A DNA stretch of 64,000 nucleotides from Asanoa ishikariensis (lineage in GTDB: Bacteria; Actinomycetota; Actinomycetes; Mycobacteriales; Micromonosporaceae): the NCBI RefSeq assembly GCF_900107455.1, contig NZ_FNQB01000002.1:868001-932000 (forward strand), given 5' to 3'. The notes under the pieces were generated by a model, which saw only the letters and a list, made by a program, of their open reading frames with translations, was not told the DNA's origin and searched no databases. Numbering within the stretch: the first letter of the stretch is position 1; every line of letters starts with the position of its first letter. Positions 1 to 8,656 of the stretch are shown here, piece by piece. The translations under genes were made by a program, and so were the position numbers.

Positions 1-362
1 TCGCGCTTGGCCTCGCCCCGGTGGTCGTTGGCCTGCTCCTCGGCGAGGCGCAGGATCTGCTCGACCCGGGTGCCGAGACCGGAGAGCGTCGGCCGGTTGT
101 TCTCCTCGAGCTGCTTGTTGGTGTCGTTCAGCTTCTGCTCGAGTGCGCCGAGCCGCTGCTCGGCCTGGCGCAGGCGGCGCTGCGCGTCGTTGGTCTTCTG
201 CTCCGCGTCGGCGCGCTCCTTCTCGGCAGCGGCGAGGCGGTTCTGCAGGCGCGAGATGGTGTCGTCGACCTGCCTGCGGTCGTAGCCGCGCAGAGCGACG
301 GTGAACTCTTCCGTCGAGTTAGCGTTCTCGAAGAAGCCAAGGGAGGACTGCTGCTGGGGCAT
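1..362 (-). CDS. DivIVA-domain coiled-coil protein (partial, C-terminus beyond left edge)
   Basis: The first 120 residues of a minus-strand gene that runs off the left edge are visible. An ATG at 362-360 with AGGA about 10 bases upstream starts the sequence MPQQQSSLGFFENAN. The motif ALRGYDRRQVDD (residues 23-34) is the DivIVA-type N-terminal motif, followed by heptad-rich Ala/Glu/Lys/Arg/Gln sequence from about residue 37 that predicts a long coiled coil. DivIVA, FilP and Scy-type proteins organise polar growth and peptidoglycan assembly at the cytoplasmic membrane in actinomycetes. From memory, the Streptomyces coelicolor FilP/Scy genes also sit beside the epimerase, thiolase and MeaB genes found just to the right here, which supports a polarity role. 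The total length cannot be seen. Confidence 0.85.
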   Translation of the reverse strand, partial: MPQQQSSLGFFENANSTEEFTVALRGYDRRQVDDTISRLQNRLAAAEKERADAEQKTNDAQRRLRQAEQRLGALEQKLNDTNKQLEENNRPTLSGLGTRVEQILRLAEEQANDHRGEAKR

Positions 363-413
363 TGGGACATCCTGGCAGACCTACCAGGGGGCAGCGCAAG
401 GGCGGTGCGGCCG

Positions 414-427
414 TTGTCGCCCGACAA
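414..427. promoter_or_regulatory. Inverted repeat in the leader of the DivIVA-like gene
   Basis: TTGTCG-CC-CGACAA is a perfect 6-bp-arm palindrome in the 137-bp gap between the end of ccr and the DivIVA-like start. It lies just downstream of a possible minus-strand -10 (TAAGAT, 442-437). It could be an operator or a leader hairpin. No regulator can be assigned. Confidence 0.3.
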
Positions 428-499
428 AGCATGGTCATCTTACCAGCCTTGGCCGTCGACATAGGAAATTCCGCCGATCGTGGACAAACGGCGAGTCGG

Positions 500-1849
500 C
501 TATTCGCCCCGGAACCTGTTGATCGCTTGTTCGTGCCGCGCGCGCAGCTCAGGATCACGAACGCCCAGCCCCTCGGCAGGTGCGAGGCAGCGGACGCCGA
601 CCTTTCCCTGATGCCTGTTGTGTTGTACGTCGAGGGTCGCTTGGCCGGTCTGCTCCAGCGGATAGACGCGGGAGAGCGTCGGGTGGATTCGAGCCGAAGA
701 GATGAGTCGATTCGCTTCCCACGCCTCGCGATAGTTGGCGAAGTGGCTGCCGATGATCCGCTTCAGGTTCATCCACAGATAGCGGTTGTCGAACTCGTGT
801 TGGAAACCACTTGTCGACGCGCACGTGACGATCGCCCCGCCCCGCCGCGCGACGTACACGCTGGCGCCGAAGGTCTCCCTCCCCGGGTGCTCGAAGACGA
901 TGTCCGGATCGCGCCCGCCGGTGAGCGTCCGGATCAGCTCGCCCAGTCGGCGCCACTCGCTCGGGTCCTGGGTGTGCTCGTCGGACCAGAACCGGAAGTC
1001 CTCCGCGGCGCGGTCGATGACGAGCTCGGCGCCCATCCGCCGGCACAGCTCGGCCTTCTCGGGCGAGGACACCACGCAGACCGGCGTCGCGCCGCCGTGC
1101 AGCGCGTACTGGGTGGCGTACCCGCCGAGCCCGCCCGAGGCACCCCAGATGAGCACGACGTCACCCTGCTTCATCGCGGCGCCGTGGTGCGAGACGAGCT
1201 GCCGGTACGCGGTGGAGTTCACCAGCCCCGGGCAGGCGGCCTCCTCCCAGGTCAGGTGCCGCGGCTTCGGCATGAGCTGGTTGGCCTTGACCACGGCCAG
1301 CTCGGCCAGGCCGCCGAAGTTGGTCTCGAAGCCCCAGATCCGCTGCTCCGGGTCGAGCATCGTGTCGTCGTGCCCGTCGGCCTCCTCCAGCTCGACCGAC
1401 AGGCAGTGCGCCACCACCTCGTCACCCGGTTTCCATTTGGAGACGCCGGCACCCACCCGGAGCACGACGCCGGCGGCGTCCGAACCCACCACCTGGTACG
1501 GCAGCTCGTGCCGCTTGGTGATCGCCGAGAGCTTGGCGTAGCGGCGGAGGAACGCGAACGTCGGCACCGGCTCGAAGATGCTGGTCCAGACGGTGTTGTA
1601 GTTGATGGCGCTCGCCATGACCGCGACCAGCGCCTCGCCCGGCGCCAGCTCCGGCGTCGGCACCTCCTGCACGTGCAGCGACTTGCGGGGGTCCTTGTCG
1701 CCGGTGGCCAGCCCTTCGAACATGCCGGTCTCGTCGGCCCGCACCACCACACCGCGATAGGTCGGGGGCACCGGTATCCGCCCGAGTGCGGACAGCTCGG
1801 ACGAAGTGGAACCTTCGCCCGCCATGATCGCTTCGACGATCTCGCGCAC
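500..1849 (-). CDS. ccr: Crotonyl-CoA carboxylase/reductase
   Basis: This NADPH-dependent enzyme reductively carboxylates crotonyl-CoA to (2S)-ethylmalonyl-CoA. The product feeds the ethylmalonyl-CoA pathway or supplies polyketide extender units. The 449-residue length is typical. It is a zinc-independent MDR fold with the Rossmann motif GASGGLGG at residues 236-243. The four residues known to hold CO2 in the Kitasatospora enzyme (Asn81, Phe170, Glu171, His365) are matched by Asn85, Phe174, Glu175 and His369 with a constant offset of four, so a carboxylating enzyme rather than a plain enoyl reductase is expected. The start is GTG at 1849, with GGAGG seven bases upstream. It is transcribed alone, toward the DivIVA-like gene. 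Thiolase, epimerase and mutase genes nearby support a role in C4-C5 acyl-CoA metabolism. Confidence 0.96.
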   Translation of the reverse strand: MREIVEAIMAGEGSTSSELSALGRIPVPPTYRGVVVRADETGMFEGLATGDKDPRKSLHVQEVPTPELAPGEALVAVMASAINYNTVWTSIFEPVPTFAFLRRYAKLSAITKRHELPYQVVGSDAAGVVLRVGAGVSKWKPGDEVVAHCLSVELEEADGHDDTMLDPEQRIWGFETNFGGLAELAVVKANQLMPKPRHLTWEEAACPGLVNSTAYRQLVSHHGAAMKQGDVVLIWGASGGLGGYATQYALHGGATPVCVVSSPEKAELCRRMGAELVIDRAAEDFRFWSDEHTQDPSEWRRLGELIRTLTGGRDPDIVFEHPGRETFGASVYVARRGGAIVTCASTSGFQHEFDNRYLWMNLKRIIGSHFANYREAWEANRLISSARIHPTLSRVYPLEQTGQATLDVQHNRHQGKVGVRCLAPAEGLGVRDPELRARHEQAINRFRGE

Positions 1850-1951
1850 CCGGAACCTCCGCAGCCCCCGACAATCCCGCTGATCCGGACGTTACGCACG
1901 CCGCCGCCGGCCCGGACCCCGTTCGCGAAACGAGCCACTAGGGTCGGCGCC

Positions 1952-2875
1952 ATGCCGAAGCCGTTTCGCTTCACCGCGTCCATGCCGGGCCTCAACCGGA
2001 GCCCGGAGCAGTGGCGCGATCAGATCCGCCGGATCGAGGAGCTGGGTTTCAGCTCGGTGGCCGTGTCCGACCACTTCACCGACGGCTGGGCGATGGACCC
2101 GATCGTGGCGATGACGGTGGCCGCCGAGGCGACCAGCCGGCTCCACGTGCTCGCACTGGTGTTCTGCAACGACTTCCGGCACCCCGTGCTGCTGCACAAG
2201 TCGATGGCCAACCTCGCGGTGTTCTCCGGTGGCCGGGTGGAGGTCGGCCTGGGCGCCGGTTGGAAGCAGAGTGAGCACGAGGCGGCCGGGCTCACCTTCG
2301 ATCCGCCGGCCGAACGGGTCGAGCGGCTCGCCGAGTCGATCGAGGTGGTCTCCGGGCTGTTCGGTCCCGCGCCGCTGACGTACGCCGGCAAGCACTATCG
2401 GATCACCGAGCTCGACGGGCTGCCCAAGCTGGATCGGCGCCCGCCGCTGCTGGTCGGCGGGGGCGGTCGCAAGGTGCTCGAACTGGCTGGGCGCACGGCG
2501 GACATCGTCGGCATCAACCCGCGGCTGACCGCCGGGGGTGGGCTGGCCGCGGCGATGGCCGACATGACCGCCGAGCGGATCGCGCGGAAGGTCGCCTGGG
2601 CGCGCGCCGCCGCCCCCGAACCCGAGCGGCTCGAGTTCCAGATGACGATGCTCGACGTGCGGGTGACGGTCGGTGGCGAGACGCACGGCTCGACGTCGAG
2701 CCAGGCCGCGGCGGCGACGCCGGAGGAGTTGGCCGCGTCGCCCGCGGTGCTGCACGGCACCGTCGACGAGTGTGTCGACAAGCTGGTCGAGGTCCGTGAA
2801 CGGTTCGGGATCAGCTATTTCCACCTGGGCGGCAACCTGGCCGCCGCGGCCCCGATCGTGGCCAAACTGGCCTAG
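1952..2875 (+). CDS. LLM-class F420-dependent oxidoreductase
   Basis: A 307-residue luciferase-like TIM-barrel protein. The N-terminus (FRFTASMPG, then GFSSVAVSDHF) and VGGGGRKVLELAG around residue 167 are typical of the actinobacterial F420-dependent subgroup resembling MSMEG_2516. Such enzymes transfer hydride from or to coenzyme F420 on unknown small molecules in the cytoplasm. I chose the ATG at 1952: it follows a -10-like TAGGGT (1939-1944) by seven bases and has no Shine-Dalgarno, so the mRNA is probably leaderless. A much longer open frame upstream in the same phase is antisense to ccr and not real. The 3' end overlaps the convergent epimerase gene by 4 bp. The substrate cannot be deduced. 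Confidence 0.88.
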   Translation: MPKPFRFTASMPGLNRSPEQWRDQIRRIEELGFSSVAVSDHFTDGWAMDPIVAMTVAAEATSRLHVLALVFCNDFRHPVLLHKSMANLAVFSGGRVEVGLGAGWKQSEHEAAGLTFDPPAERVERLAESIEVVSGLFGPAPLTYAGKHYRITELDGLPKLDRRPPLLVGGGGRKVLELAGRTADIVGINPRLTAGGGLAAAMADMTAERIARKVAWARAAAPEPERLEFQMTMLDVRVTVGGETHGSTSSQAAAATPEELAASPAVLHGTVDECVDKLVEVRERFGISYFHLGGNLAAAAPIVAKLA

Positions 2876-3342
2876 CGGGGCGGCTCGACGAGCTCGACCA
2901 GCACGCCGCCGGCGTCCTTCGGGTGCACGAAGTTGATCCGGGAGCCGGCGGTGCCGCGCCGGGGTGCGTCGTAGAGCAGCCGCATGCCGCGGTCGCGCAG
3001 CACGGCGGCGGCCACCTCCACGTCACGCACCGTGTACGCGACCTGCTGCACGCCCGGGCCGGACCGGTCGAGGAACTTGGCGATGGCCGACGCCGGCGAC
3101 AGCGGCGCGAGAAGCTGCACGCAGCCGCCCTCGGTGGTCGGGCCGACCGACATCATCGCCTCGCGTACGCCCTGGTCGGTGTTCTCCTCGATGTGCACAC
3201 AGGTCATCCCGAACACCCGGGTGTAGAACTCGACGGCTTCGTCAAGGTCGGCGACCGCCACCCCGACATGGTCGATGCGGAGCAGTCCCACATCCGAAGT
3301 GACAGAGTCGTCAGCGTGCTTCGCGGCGGCGTCCTGGCCCAT
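2872..3342 (-). CDS. mce: Methylmalonyl-CoA epimerase (VOC fold)
   Basis: A 156-residue glyoxalase/VOC-fold protein predicted to interconvert (2R)- and (2S)-methylmalonyl-CoA, and possibly ethylmalonyl-CoA, ahead of B12-dependent mutases. Expected metal ligands are visible at His25 (RIDHVGVAV), Gln76 (GGCVQLLAP) and Glu150 (VLVELVEP). The position corresponding to His91 of the Propionibacterium enzyme is Gln100 (GPGVQQVAY), a variation I believe is common in actinobacterial members. The ATG at 3342 is divergent from the thiolase gene, and the 66-bp gap holds both promoters. Neighbouring ccr, thiolase, MeaB and mutase genes support the assignment. Epimerase of this pathway is much more likely than another VOC enzyme. 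Confidence 0.9.
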   Translation of the reverse strand: MGQDAAAKHADDSVTSDVGLLRIDHVGVAVADLDEAVEFYTRVFGMTCVHIEENTDQGVREAMMSVGPTTEGGCVQLLAPLSPASAIAKFLDRSGPGVQQVAYTVRDVEVAAAVLRDRGMRLLYDAPRRGTAGSRINFVHPKDAGGVLVELVEPPR

Positions 3343-3407
3343 GGCGATATTCTGGCCGAACGATCGCTAAGGTGACCGGTCGACACCCGTTCTGAGAGGT
3401 AAACGAC

Positions 3408-4592
3408 ATGACGAGCGTGATCGTTGGCGGCGCGCGCACGCCGATGGGCCGGCTGTTGGGCAACCTCAAGGACTTCCCGGCGACCAAACTGGGTGGGTTC
3501 GCCATCAAGGCGGCGCTCGAGCGCGCCGGTGTGGCGGCCGACCGGGTCGACTACGTGATCATGGGTCAGGTGCTCCAGGCCGGCTCCGGGCAGATCCCCG
3601 CCCGTCAGGCCGCCGTCGCGGGCGGCATCCCGATGTCGGTGCCGGCGCTGACCATCAACAAGGTCTGCCTCTCGGGTCTCGACGCGATCGCCCTCGCCGA
3701 CCAGCTCATCCGCGCGGGCGAGGCGGAGATCGTGGTGGCCGGCGGCATGGAGTCGATGACCAACGCGCCGCACCTGATGCTCGGCCAGCGGGGCGGCTAC
3801 AAATACGGCGACGTCACGGTCAAGGACCACATGGCGCTCGACGGCCTCACCGACGCCTTCGACCAGATCAGCATGGGCGAGTCGACCGAGCGGCTGGGCA
3901 CCAAGCTGGGCATCGGCCGGGCCGAACAGGACGAGTTCGCCGCGCGCAGCCACCAGCGGGCCGCCGCCGCGCAGAAGAACGGCTTCCTGGCCGAGGAGAT
4001 CGTGCCGATCGAGGTCCCGCAGCGCCGGGGCGAGCCGATCGTGATCAGCGAGGACGAGGGCATCCGGCCCGACTCGACCGGCGAGTCGCTGGGCAAGCTG
4101 CGCCCCGCCTTCGCCGCCGACGGCACGATCACCGCGGGCAGCTCGTCCCCGATCTCCGACGGCGCCGCCGCGGTGGTCGTGATGAGCAAGGCCAAGGCCG
4201 AGGAGCTGGGCCTGTCCTGGCTCGCCGAGATCGGCGCGCACGGCATGGTCGCCGGTCCCGACAACTCCCTGCACTCGCAGCCGTCCAACGCGATCAAGAA
4301 GGCGCTCGCCAAGCAGGGGCTCTCCGTCGCGGATCTCGACCTGATCGAGATCAACGAGGCCTTCGCCCAGGTCGGCATCCAGTCGATGCGGGACCTCGGT
4401 GTCACCGACGAGATCGTCAACGTCAACGGCGGCGCCATCGCGCTCGGCCACCCGATCGGCATGAGCGGCGCCCGGCTGGCGCTCACCCTCGCGCTGGAGC
4501 TCAAGCGGCGCGGCGGCGGCACCGGCGCGGCGGCCCTGTGCGGCGGCGGCGGCCAGGGCGACGCCCTGATCATCACCGTTCCCAACGCATGA
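3408..4592 (+). CDS. Acetyl-CoA C-acetyltransferase (thiolase)
   Basis: A 394-residue thiolase II that condenses two acetyl-CoA to acetoacetyl-CoA or runs the reverse cleavage. The nucleophilic cysteine is Cys87 in [10 protein letters not shown]. The [11 protein letters not shown] loop, NEAFAQVG, the catalytic histidine in [14 protein letters not shown] and the second cysteine in [11 protein letters not shown] are all present, so the enzyme should be active. The ATG at 3408 has GAGAGG about 8 bases upstream. Its stop overlaps the start of meaB (ATGA), so the two are translationally coupled. In this cluster it probably supplies the C4 branch that leads to crotonyl-CoA and then to Ccr. Confidence 0.95.
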   Translation: MTSVIVGGARTPMGRLLGNLKDFPATKLGGFAIKAALERAGVAADRVDYVIMGQVLQAGSGQIPARQAAVAGGIPMSVPALTINKVCLSGLDAIALADQLIRAGEAEIVVAGGMESMTNAPHLMLGQRGGYKYGDVTVKDHMALDGLTDAFDQISMGESTERLGTKLGIGRAEQDEFAARSHQRAAAAQKNGFLAEEIVPIEVPQRRGEPIVISEDEGIRPDSTGESLGKLRPAFAADGTITAGSSSPISDGAAAVVVMSKAKAEELGLSWLAEIGAHGMVAGPDNSLHSQPSNAIKKALAKQGLSVADLDLIEINEAFAQVGIQSMRDLGVTDEIVNVNGGAIALGHPIGMSGARLALTLALELKRRGGGTGAAALCGGGGQGDALIITVPNA

Positions 4593-5560
4593 CCGTTCGG
4601 CGCAGCCGAAGCGTTCCCGAGCTGGTCGAGCAGGCCCAGGCCGGTGACCACCGGGCCGTCGCGCGGCTGATCACCCTCGTGGAGAACGGTGACGAGCTGC
4701 TGCCCGAGATCGCGGCCGCGCTCGCGCCGCACACGGGTCGGGCGCAGGTGATCGGCCTGACCGGGTCGCCCGGCGTCGGCAAGTCGACGACCACCAACGA
4801 GCTGGTCAGCCACCTGCGCAAGCAGGGGCATCGGGTGGGCGTGCTGGCGGTCGACCCGTCCAGCCCGTTCACCGGCGGCGCGATCCTCGGCGACCGGGTG
4901 CGCATGCAGGACCACGCCACCGACCCGGGTGTCTACATCCGGTCGATGTCGTCCCGCGGGCACCTCGGCGGGCTCGGCGCCGCCACCCCGCAGGCGGTCC
5001 GGGTGCTGGAGGGCGCCGGCTGCGACGTGGTGCTGGTCGAGACCGTCGGTGTCGGGCAGGCCGAGGTGGAGGTCGCATCACTGGCGGACACCACGCTGGT
5101 GCTGCTCGCGCCCGGCATGGGCGACGCGATCCAGGCCGTCAAGGCCGGCATTCTGGAGATCGCCGACGTGTTCGTGGTCAACAAGGCGGACCGGGACGGT
5201 GCGGACAACACCTACCGGGACATCCAGGGCATGATCAGCCTCGGCGAGCGCGGCCCGGGTGACTGGCGGCCGCAGGTGGTGCGCGCGGTGGCCAGCAAGG
5301 CCGAGGGCATCACCGACATCATCGAGGCGGTCGACAAGCACCGCGCCTGGCTGGTCGAGCACGACCAGCTTCGCCGCCGCCGGGAGAAGCGGGCGGCCGC
5401 CGAGGTCGAGGCCATCACGCTGGGCGCGCTGCGTGCCCGGATGGCCTCGTTCCGCGACGGTACGACCCTTGGAGAACTGGCCTCCGCGGTGGCCGCAGGC
5501 GAACTGTCCCCTTATGCCGCGGCCGATCGGTTGCTGTCGACTCTCGAGATCGAAAACTAG
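4589..5560 (+). CDS. meaB: Methylmalonyl-CoA mutase-associated GTPase MeaB
   Basis: A 323-residue G3E-family GTPase that gates adenosylcobalamin loading into, and protects, methylmalonyl-CoA-type mutases. Walker A is GSPGVGKST at residues 59-67. The switch region [18 protein letters not shown], the [13 protein letters not shown] motif and the base-specificity motif NKAD follow in the family order, and a C-terminal helical dimerisation arm ends the protein. The start at 4589 overlaps the thiolase stop by four bases (ATGA); in-frame codons further upstream lie inside the thiolase gene and are not used. The likely client is the mutase large subunit at 10.8-12.5 kb, or a methylmalonyl-CoA mutase elsewhere. 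Confidence 0.95.
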   Translation: MTVRRSRSVPELVEQAQAGDHRAVARLITLVENGDELLPEIAAALAPHTGRAQVIGLTGSPGVGKSTTTNELVSHLRKQGHRVGVLAVDPSSPFTGGAILGDRVRMQDHATDPGVYIRSMSSRGHLGGLGAATPQAVRVLEGAGCDVVLVETVGVGQAEVEVASLADTTLVLLAPGMGDAIQAVKAGILEIADVFVVNKADRDGADNTYRDIQGMISLGERGPGDWRPQVVRAVASKAEGITDIIEAVDKHRAWLVEHDQLRRRREKRAAAEVEAITLGALRARMASFRDGTTLGELASAVAAGELSPYAAADRLLSTLEIEN

Positions 5561-5608
5561 GCAACCTTCGGGGCGACGTCGCGCGTTACGTTCCCCGGAG
5601 GTGAGCCA

Positions 5609-8600
5609 GTGTCCGGTCTGATCGTGACTCTGCGCGGCATCCGATCACGGTTTGGCCGGTCGACGCTCGTCGTCCTGCTGTCGACGGTCGCTATCGCGGC
5701 CGCCGTGCTCGTGCCGCTGTATTCGAGGGCTGCCGCGCAGTCGGTGCTTACCGACACGGTCGCGGGCCCGCCGCCGATCGTGGCGGGGTTGACGGCGCGC
5801 AGCACCGAGCTGCAGGACATGTCGACGAAGGTCGACGCTCGGCTCAAGGCCACGCCGATTGTGGCCTCCGTCCTCGGCAGCCCCCAGGACACCATCGCCA
5901 ACAGCGTCGACCCCGCCATCAAGCAGAAGAGCCGGGGCCGACTGGTCTACCGCCCGGGCGCCTGCGAGCACCTCACGATCGTCGAAGGGCGCTGCCCGGG
6001 CGAGAACGAGCTGATGATCAGCGACCGCACGGTCGAGCGGATCGACGTGCACATGGGCGATCTGGTGCGGTTGCCGGCCACCGGCGGCAGCTCGCGCACC
6101 ACGATTGGCGCGCCGCCTCCGAAGAACCCCAGCTTCCCGGTCGTGGGCATCTACCGGATCGGGGACCCTACCGACCCGTACTGGGAGACCACCGGCTTCT
6201 TCGGTGGCTCCGAGTTCAACGAGTACGGCGACGGCACAAAGATCGTCGACGAGCTGTTCACCGGCACCGAAAGCACCGTGCGGAGCATCCCGCTCGGTCG
6301 CCCGGTGGCCTCCATCGAATACCCGCTGGTGCCCGAGAGGGTCCGGCTGGGCGACGTGCCGGAGCTGCTCCGCGAGCTCAACGCCTTGAGCGCGGCCAAC
6401 TCGATCGAGGACGTGGCGTTCACCATCGGCCTGCTGGACAGCTTGCGGGTCGCCGACCGGCAACGATCGGCCATCACCGCCTCGGTGCCCACGGTCGCCC
6501 TGCCGCTGGTGGTCCTCTGCTGGTTCGTGTTGTTCCTGGTGGTCGCGGCCGTCACCGACGACCGGCGGGCGGAGATCGCGGTCGGCAAGCTGCGTGGGCT
6601 CAGCCTCGGCGGGATCACCCGGTTCGCGGTCGGTGAGCCGTTGCTGCTGATCGCCCTGGCCGCGCCGCTCGGCCTGCTGCTCGGCATCGGGCTGACCAAC
6701 CTCGCGGCCGGCGCCTTCCTGGCGCCCGGCGTCGACGTCCAGGTCGGCTGGCCGGCGTTGCTGGTGGGCCTCGGCGCGCTGTTCGGCGCCGTGGCCGCCG
6801 CCGTGCTCGGCGCCCGGGAGACCGTACGGGCGAGCATCGGTGCGCTGTTGCGCCGCGTGCCGCACCGCGCGCGGCGAAGGGCGCTGGTGGTCGAGGCGAT
6901 CGTCGCGGCGCTCGCGCTGGCCGCCCTCTACCAGCTCCTGGCCGGCAGCGACGGGCAGAGCGCGACGCTGGGCTATGCGGCGCCGGCGCTGATCGCCCTG
7001 CTCGCCGGCCTGCTCACCGCCCGGCTGCTCGGCCTGGTCGCCCGTCGCCGGCTGCCCAGGGCGGTCCGCCGGGGCCGGCTGCCCACGCTGCTGGCCGCTG
7101 CCCAGGTCGGCCGCCGGCCCGAGAGCGCGCGGCTGGTCGCTGTGCTGACGGTGGCGCTGGCGCTGCTGACCTTCGCGGCGACCATCTGGGACGTCTCCTC
7201 GGCGAACCGGCTGCGTACCGCCAACGCCGAGATCGGCGCCGACCGGGTGTACGTCGTCAACGCCACCGAGCCCAACCAGGTGCGTGCCGCGGTCGCCCGG
7301 ATCGACCCGACCGGCCAGGTCGCGATGGCGGTGACGCGGGTCAAGCAGAGCTACAACCTCGACTACGTCGACCTGATCGGGGTGGACGCGGAGCGGATGC
7401 TCGCGGTCAGCCGCTGGCCCGACAAGTCACCCGAGCAGGTCGCCGCCGTGGCGAAGAGCCTCGACGACGCGAGCGCACCGACCGTGACGCTGAAGACGGG
7501 TCGGGTGCAGGTGCGGGCGACCGTGCGCGCGCTCCAGCAGAAGCGGCCGATGAGCCTCGGCATGGTGGTCGGCGAGCCCGGCGCCGCGCCGCGCTCGATC
7601 TACCTTGGTCCGCTCAAGTCCGGGTCCGCCACGTACTCGGGCGACCTGACCTGCGCCCCGGCCGGGTGCCGGCTGCTCGGCCTGCAGGTGCGCCGTTACC
7701 CGGGTGACAACGAGCCGGGCGCCGCGACCGTCACGATCGAGAGCCTGGAGCTCGGCGGCGCCCCGCTCGACGCGGCGCTGAGCGTTCCCGGCGCCTGGCG
7801 CCCGACCGAGCCCCTGCCGGCAACCCAGACGATGAACATCAGCACCGACGACAGCGGGCTCACGCTCGACGTGACCGGTGCCAGCAGCATGGACATCGTG
7901 GCGCAGTACGGCGACGTGTCCGCGGAGGCACCGGTCGTCCTGGCCGGCCCGGCGCCCGCCGACGACCCCGAGGCGGGCAGCTTCTCCTTCCCGCTGCTCG
8001 GCAGGGCGCCGGACCCGGTGAAGGTGGTCGACCATGTCGACCTGGTGCCGCGCGGCGGCGGAAACGCGCTGCTCTTCGACGGCCCCGCGATGGTGGACCG
8101 GGCCGAACGCTCCGCCGGGCTCAACACCGACCAGATGACCTTCGAGGTCTGGGCGACCGATGCGGCACCGGCCGACCTGGGCGCGCGGCTGGCCGCCGAG
8201 GGCGTGCCGGTGGTGCGCACCGAGAGCTGGTCCGCACAGATGACCCAGCTCGGCCGAGCCGCGCCGGCGCTCGCCCTGCGGCTCTACCTGTTCTCCGGGC
8301 TGGTCGCCTTGCTGCTCGCACTGCTCGCGCTGGTGCTCGACGCGGGCATCACCGCGCCGTGGCGCCGCGAGCAGGCGCGCGGACTGCGGCTGACCGGCGT
8401 CCCGGCCAAGGCCCTGCGGGCGATGGCCAACCGGGAGAACCTGATGGTGCTCGGGTATCCGGTCGTCGCCGGGGTCGTGGCCGGGGTCGGCGGTGCTGCT
8501 CTGGTGCTGCCCGCGATCGCGCTGGTCTCGATCGACGGCGGCGACCAGGCTTATCGGCTGGGCGGCTGGTGGCTGCTCGGCTCGCTGTTGTTCCTGTTGG

Positions 8601-8656
8601 TCGCGCTCGTGGGCGCGGGTCTGGTGCTGCGCCGAGTGCGGGGAGGTGCGCGATGA
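5609..8656 (+). CDS. Giant FtsX/MacB-like ABC transporter permease (module 1)
   Basis: A 1015-residue membrane protein. One N-terminal membrane helix (about residues 17-38) precedes roughly 250 extracellular residues. A block of three or four helices follows (about 290-400), then another helical segment around 425-475. A second helix near 510 precedes a second extracellular region of about 330 residues, and the last three helices lie at 900-1010 with a positively charged tail. This duplicated FtsX/MacB layout suggests extraction of lipids or lipoproteins, or mechanotransmission, rather than channel transport. Conserved cysteines occur in ACEHLTIVEGRCPGENE and in CAPAGCRLLGL, with equivalents in the two paralogues downstream. 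GTG 5609 has GGAGGTGA just upstream. The stop overlaps the next ATPase (ATGA). The substrate is unknown. Confidence 0.88.
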   Translation: MSGLIVTLRGIRSRFGRSTLVVLLSTVAIAAAVLVPLYSRAAAQSVLTDTVAGPPPIVAGLTARSTELQDMSTKVDARLKATPIVASVLGSPQDTIANSVDPAIKQKSRGRLVYRPGACEHLTIVEGRCPGENELMISDRTVERIDVHMGDLVRLPATGGSSRTTIGAPPPKNPSFPVVGIYRIGDPTDPYWETTGFFGGSEFNEYGDGTKIVDELFTGTESTVRSIPLGRPVASIEYPLVPERVRLGDVPELLRELNALSAANSIEDVAFTIGLLDSLRVADRQRSAITASVPTVALPLVVLCWFVLFLVVAAVTDDRRAEIAVGKLRGLSLGGITRFAVGEPLLLIALAAPLGLLLGIGLTNLAAGAFLAPGVDVQVGWPALLVGLGALFGAVAAAVLGARETVRASIGALLRRVPHRARRRALVVEAIVAALALAALYQLLAGSDGQSATLGYAAPALIALLAGLLTARLLGLVARRRLPRAVRRGRLPTLLAAAQVGRRPESARLVAVLTVALALLTFAATIWDVSSANRLRTANAEIGADRVYVVNATEPNQVRAAVARIDPTGQVAMAVTRVKQSYNLDYVDLIGVDAERMLAVSRWPDKSPEQVAAVAKSLDDASAPTVTLKTGRVQVRATVRALQQKRPMSLGMVVGEPGAAPRSIYLGPLKSGSATYSGDLTCAPAGCRLLGLQVRRYPGDNEPGAATVTIESLELGGAPLDAALSVPGAWRPTEPLPATQTMNISTDDSGLTLDVTGASSMDIVAQYGDVSAEAPVVLAGPAPADDPEAGSFSFPLLGRAPDPVKVVDHVDLVPRGGGNALLFDGPAMVDRAERSAGLNTDQMTFEVWATDAAPADLGARLAAEGVPVVRTESWSAQMTQLGRAAPALALRLYLFSGLVALLLALLALVLDAGITAPWRREQARGLRLTGVPAKALRAMANRENLMVLGYPVVAGVVAGVGGAALVLPAIALVSIDGGDQAYRLGGWWLLGSLLFLLVALVGAGLVLRRVRGGAR

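Noticed and set aside
362-1951. Long in-frame upstream extension of the LLM oxidoreductase at 1952
   Set aside because: It runs antisense through ccr, whose motifs are unambiguous, and ATG 1952 has a well-placed -10 element.
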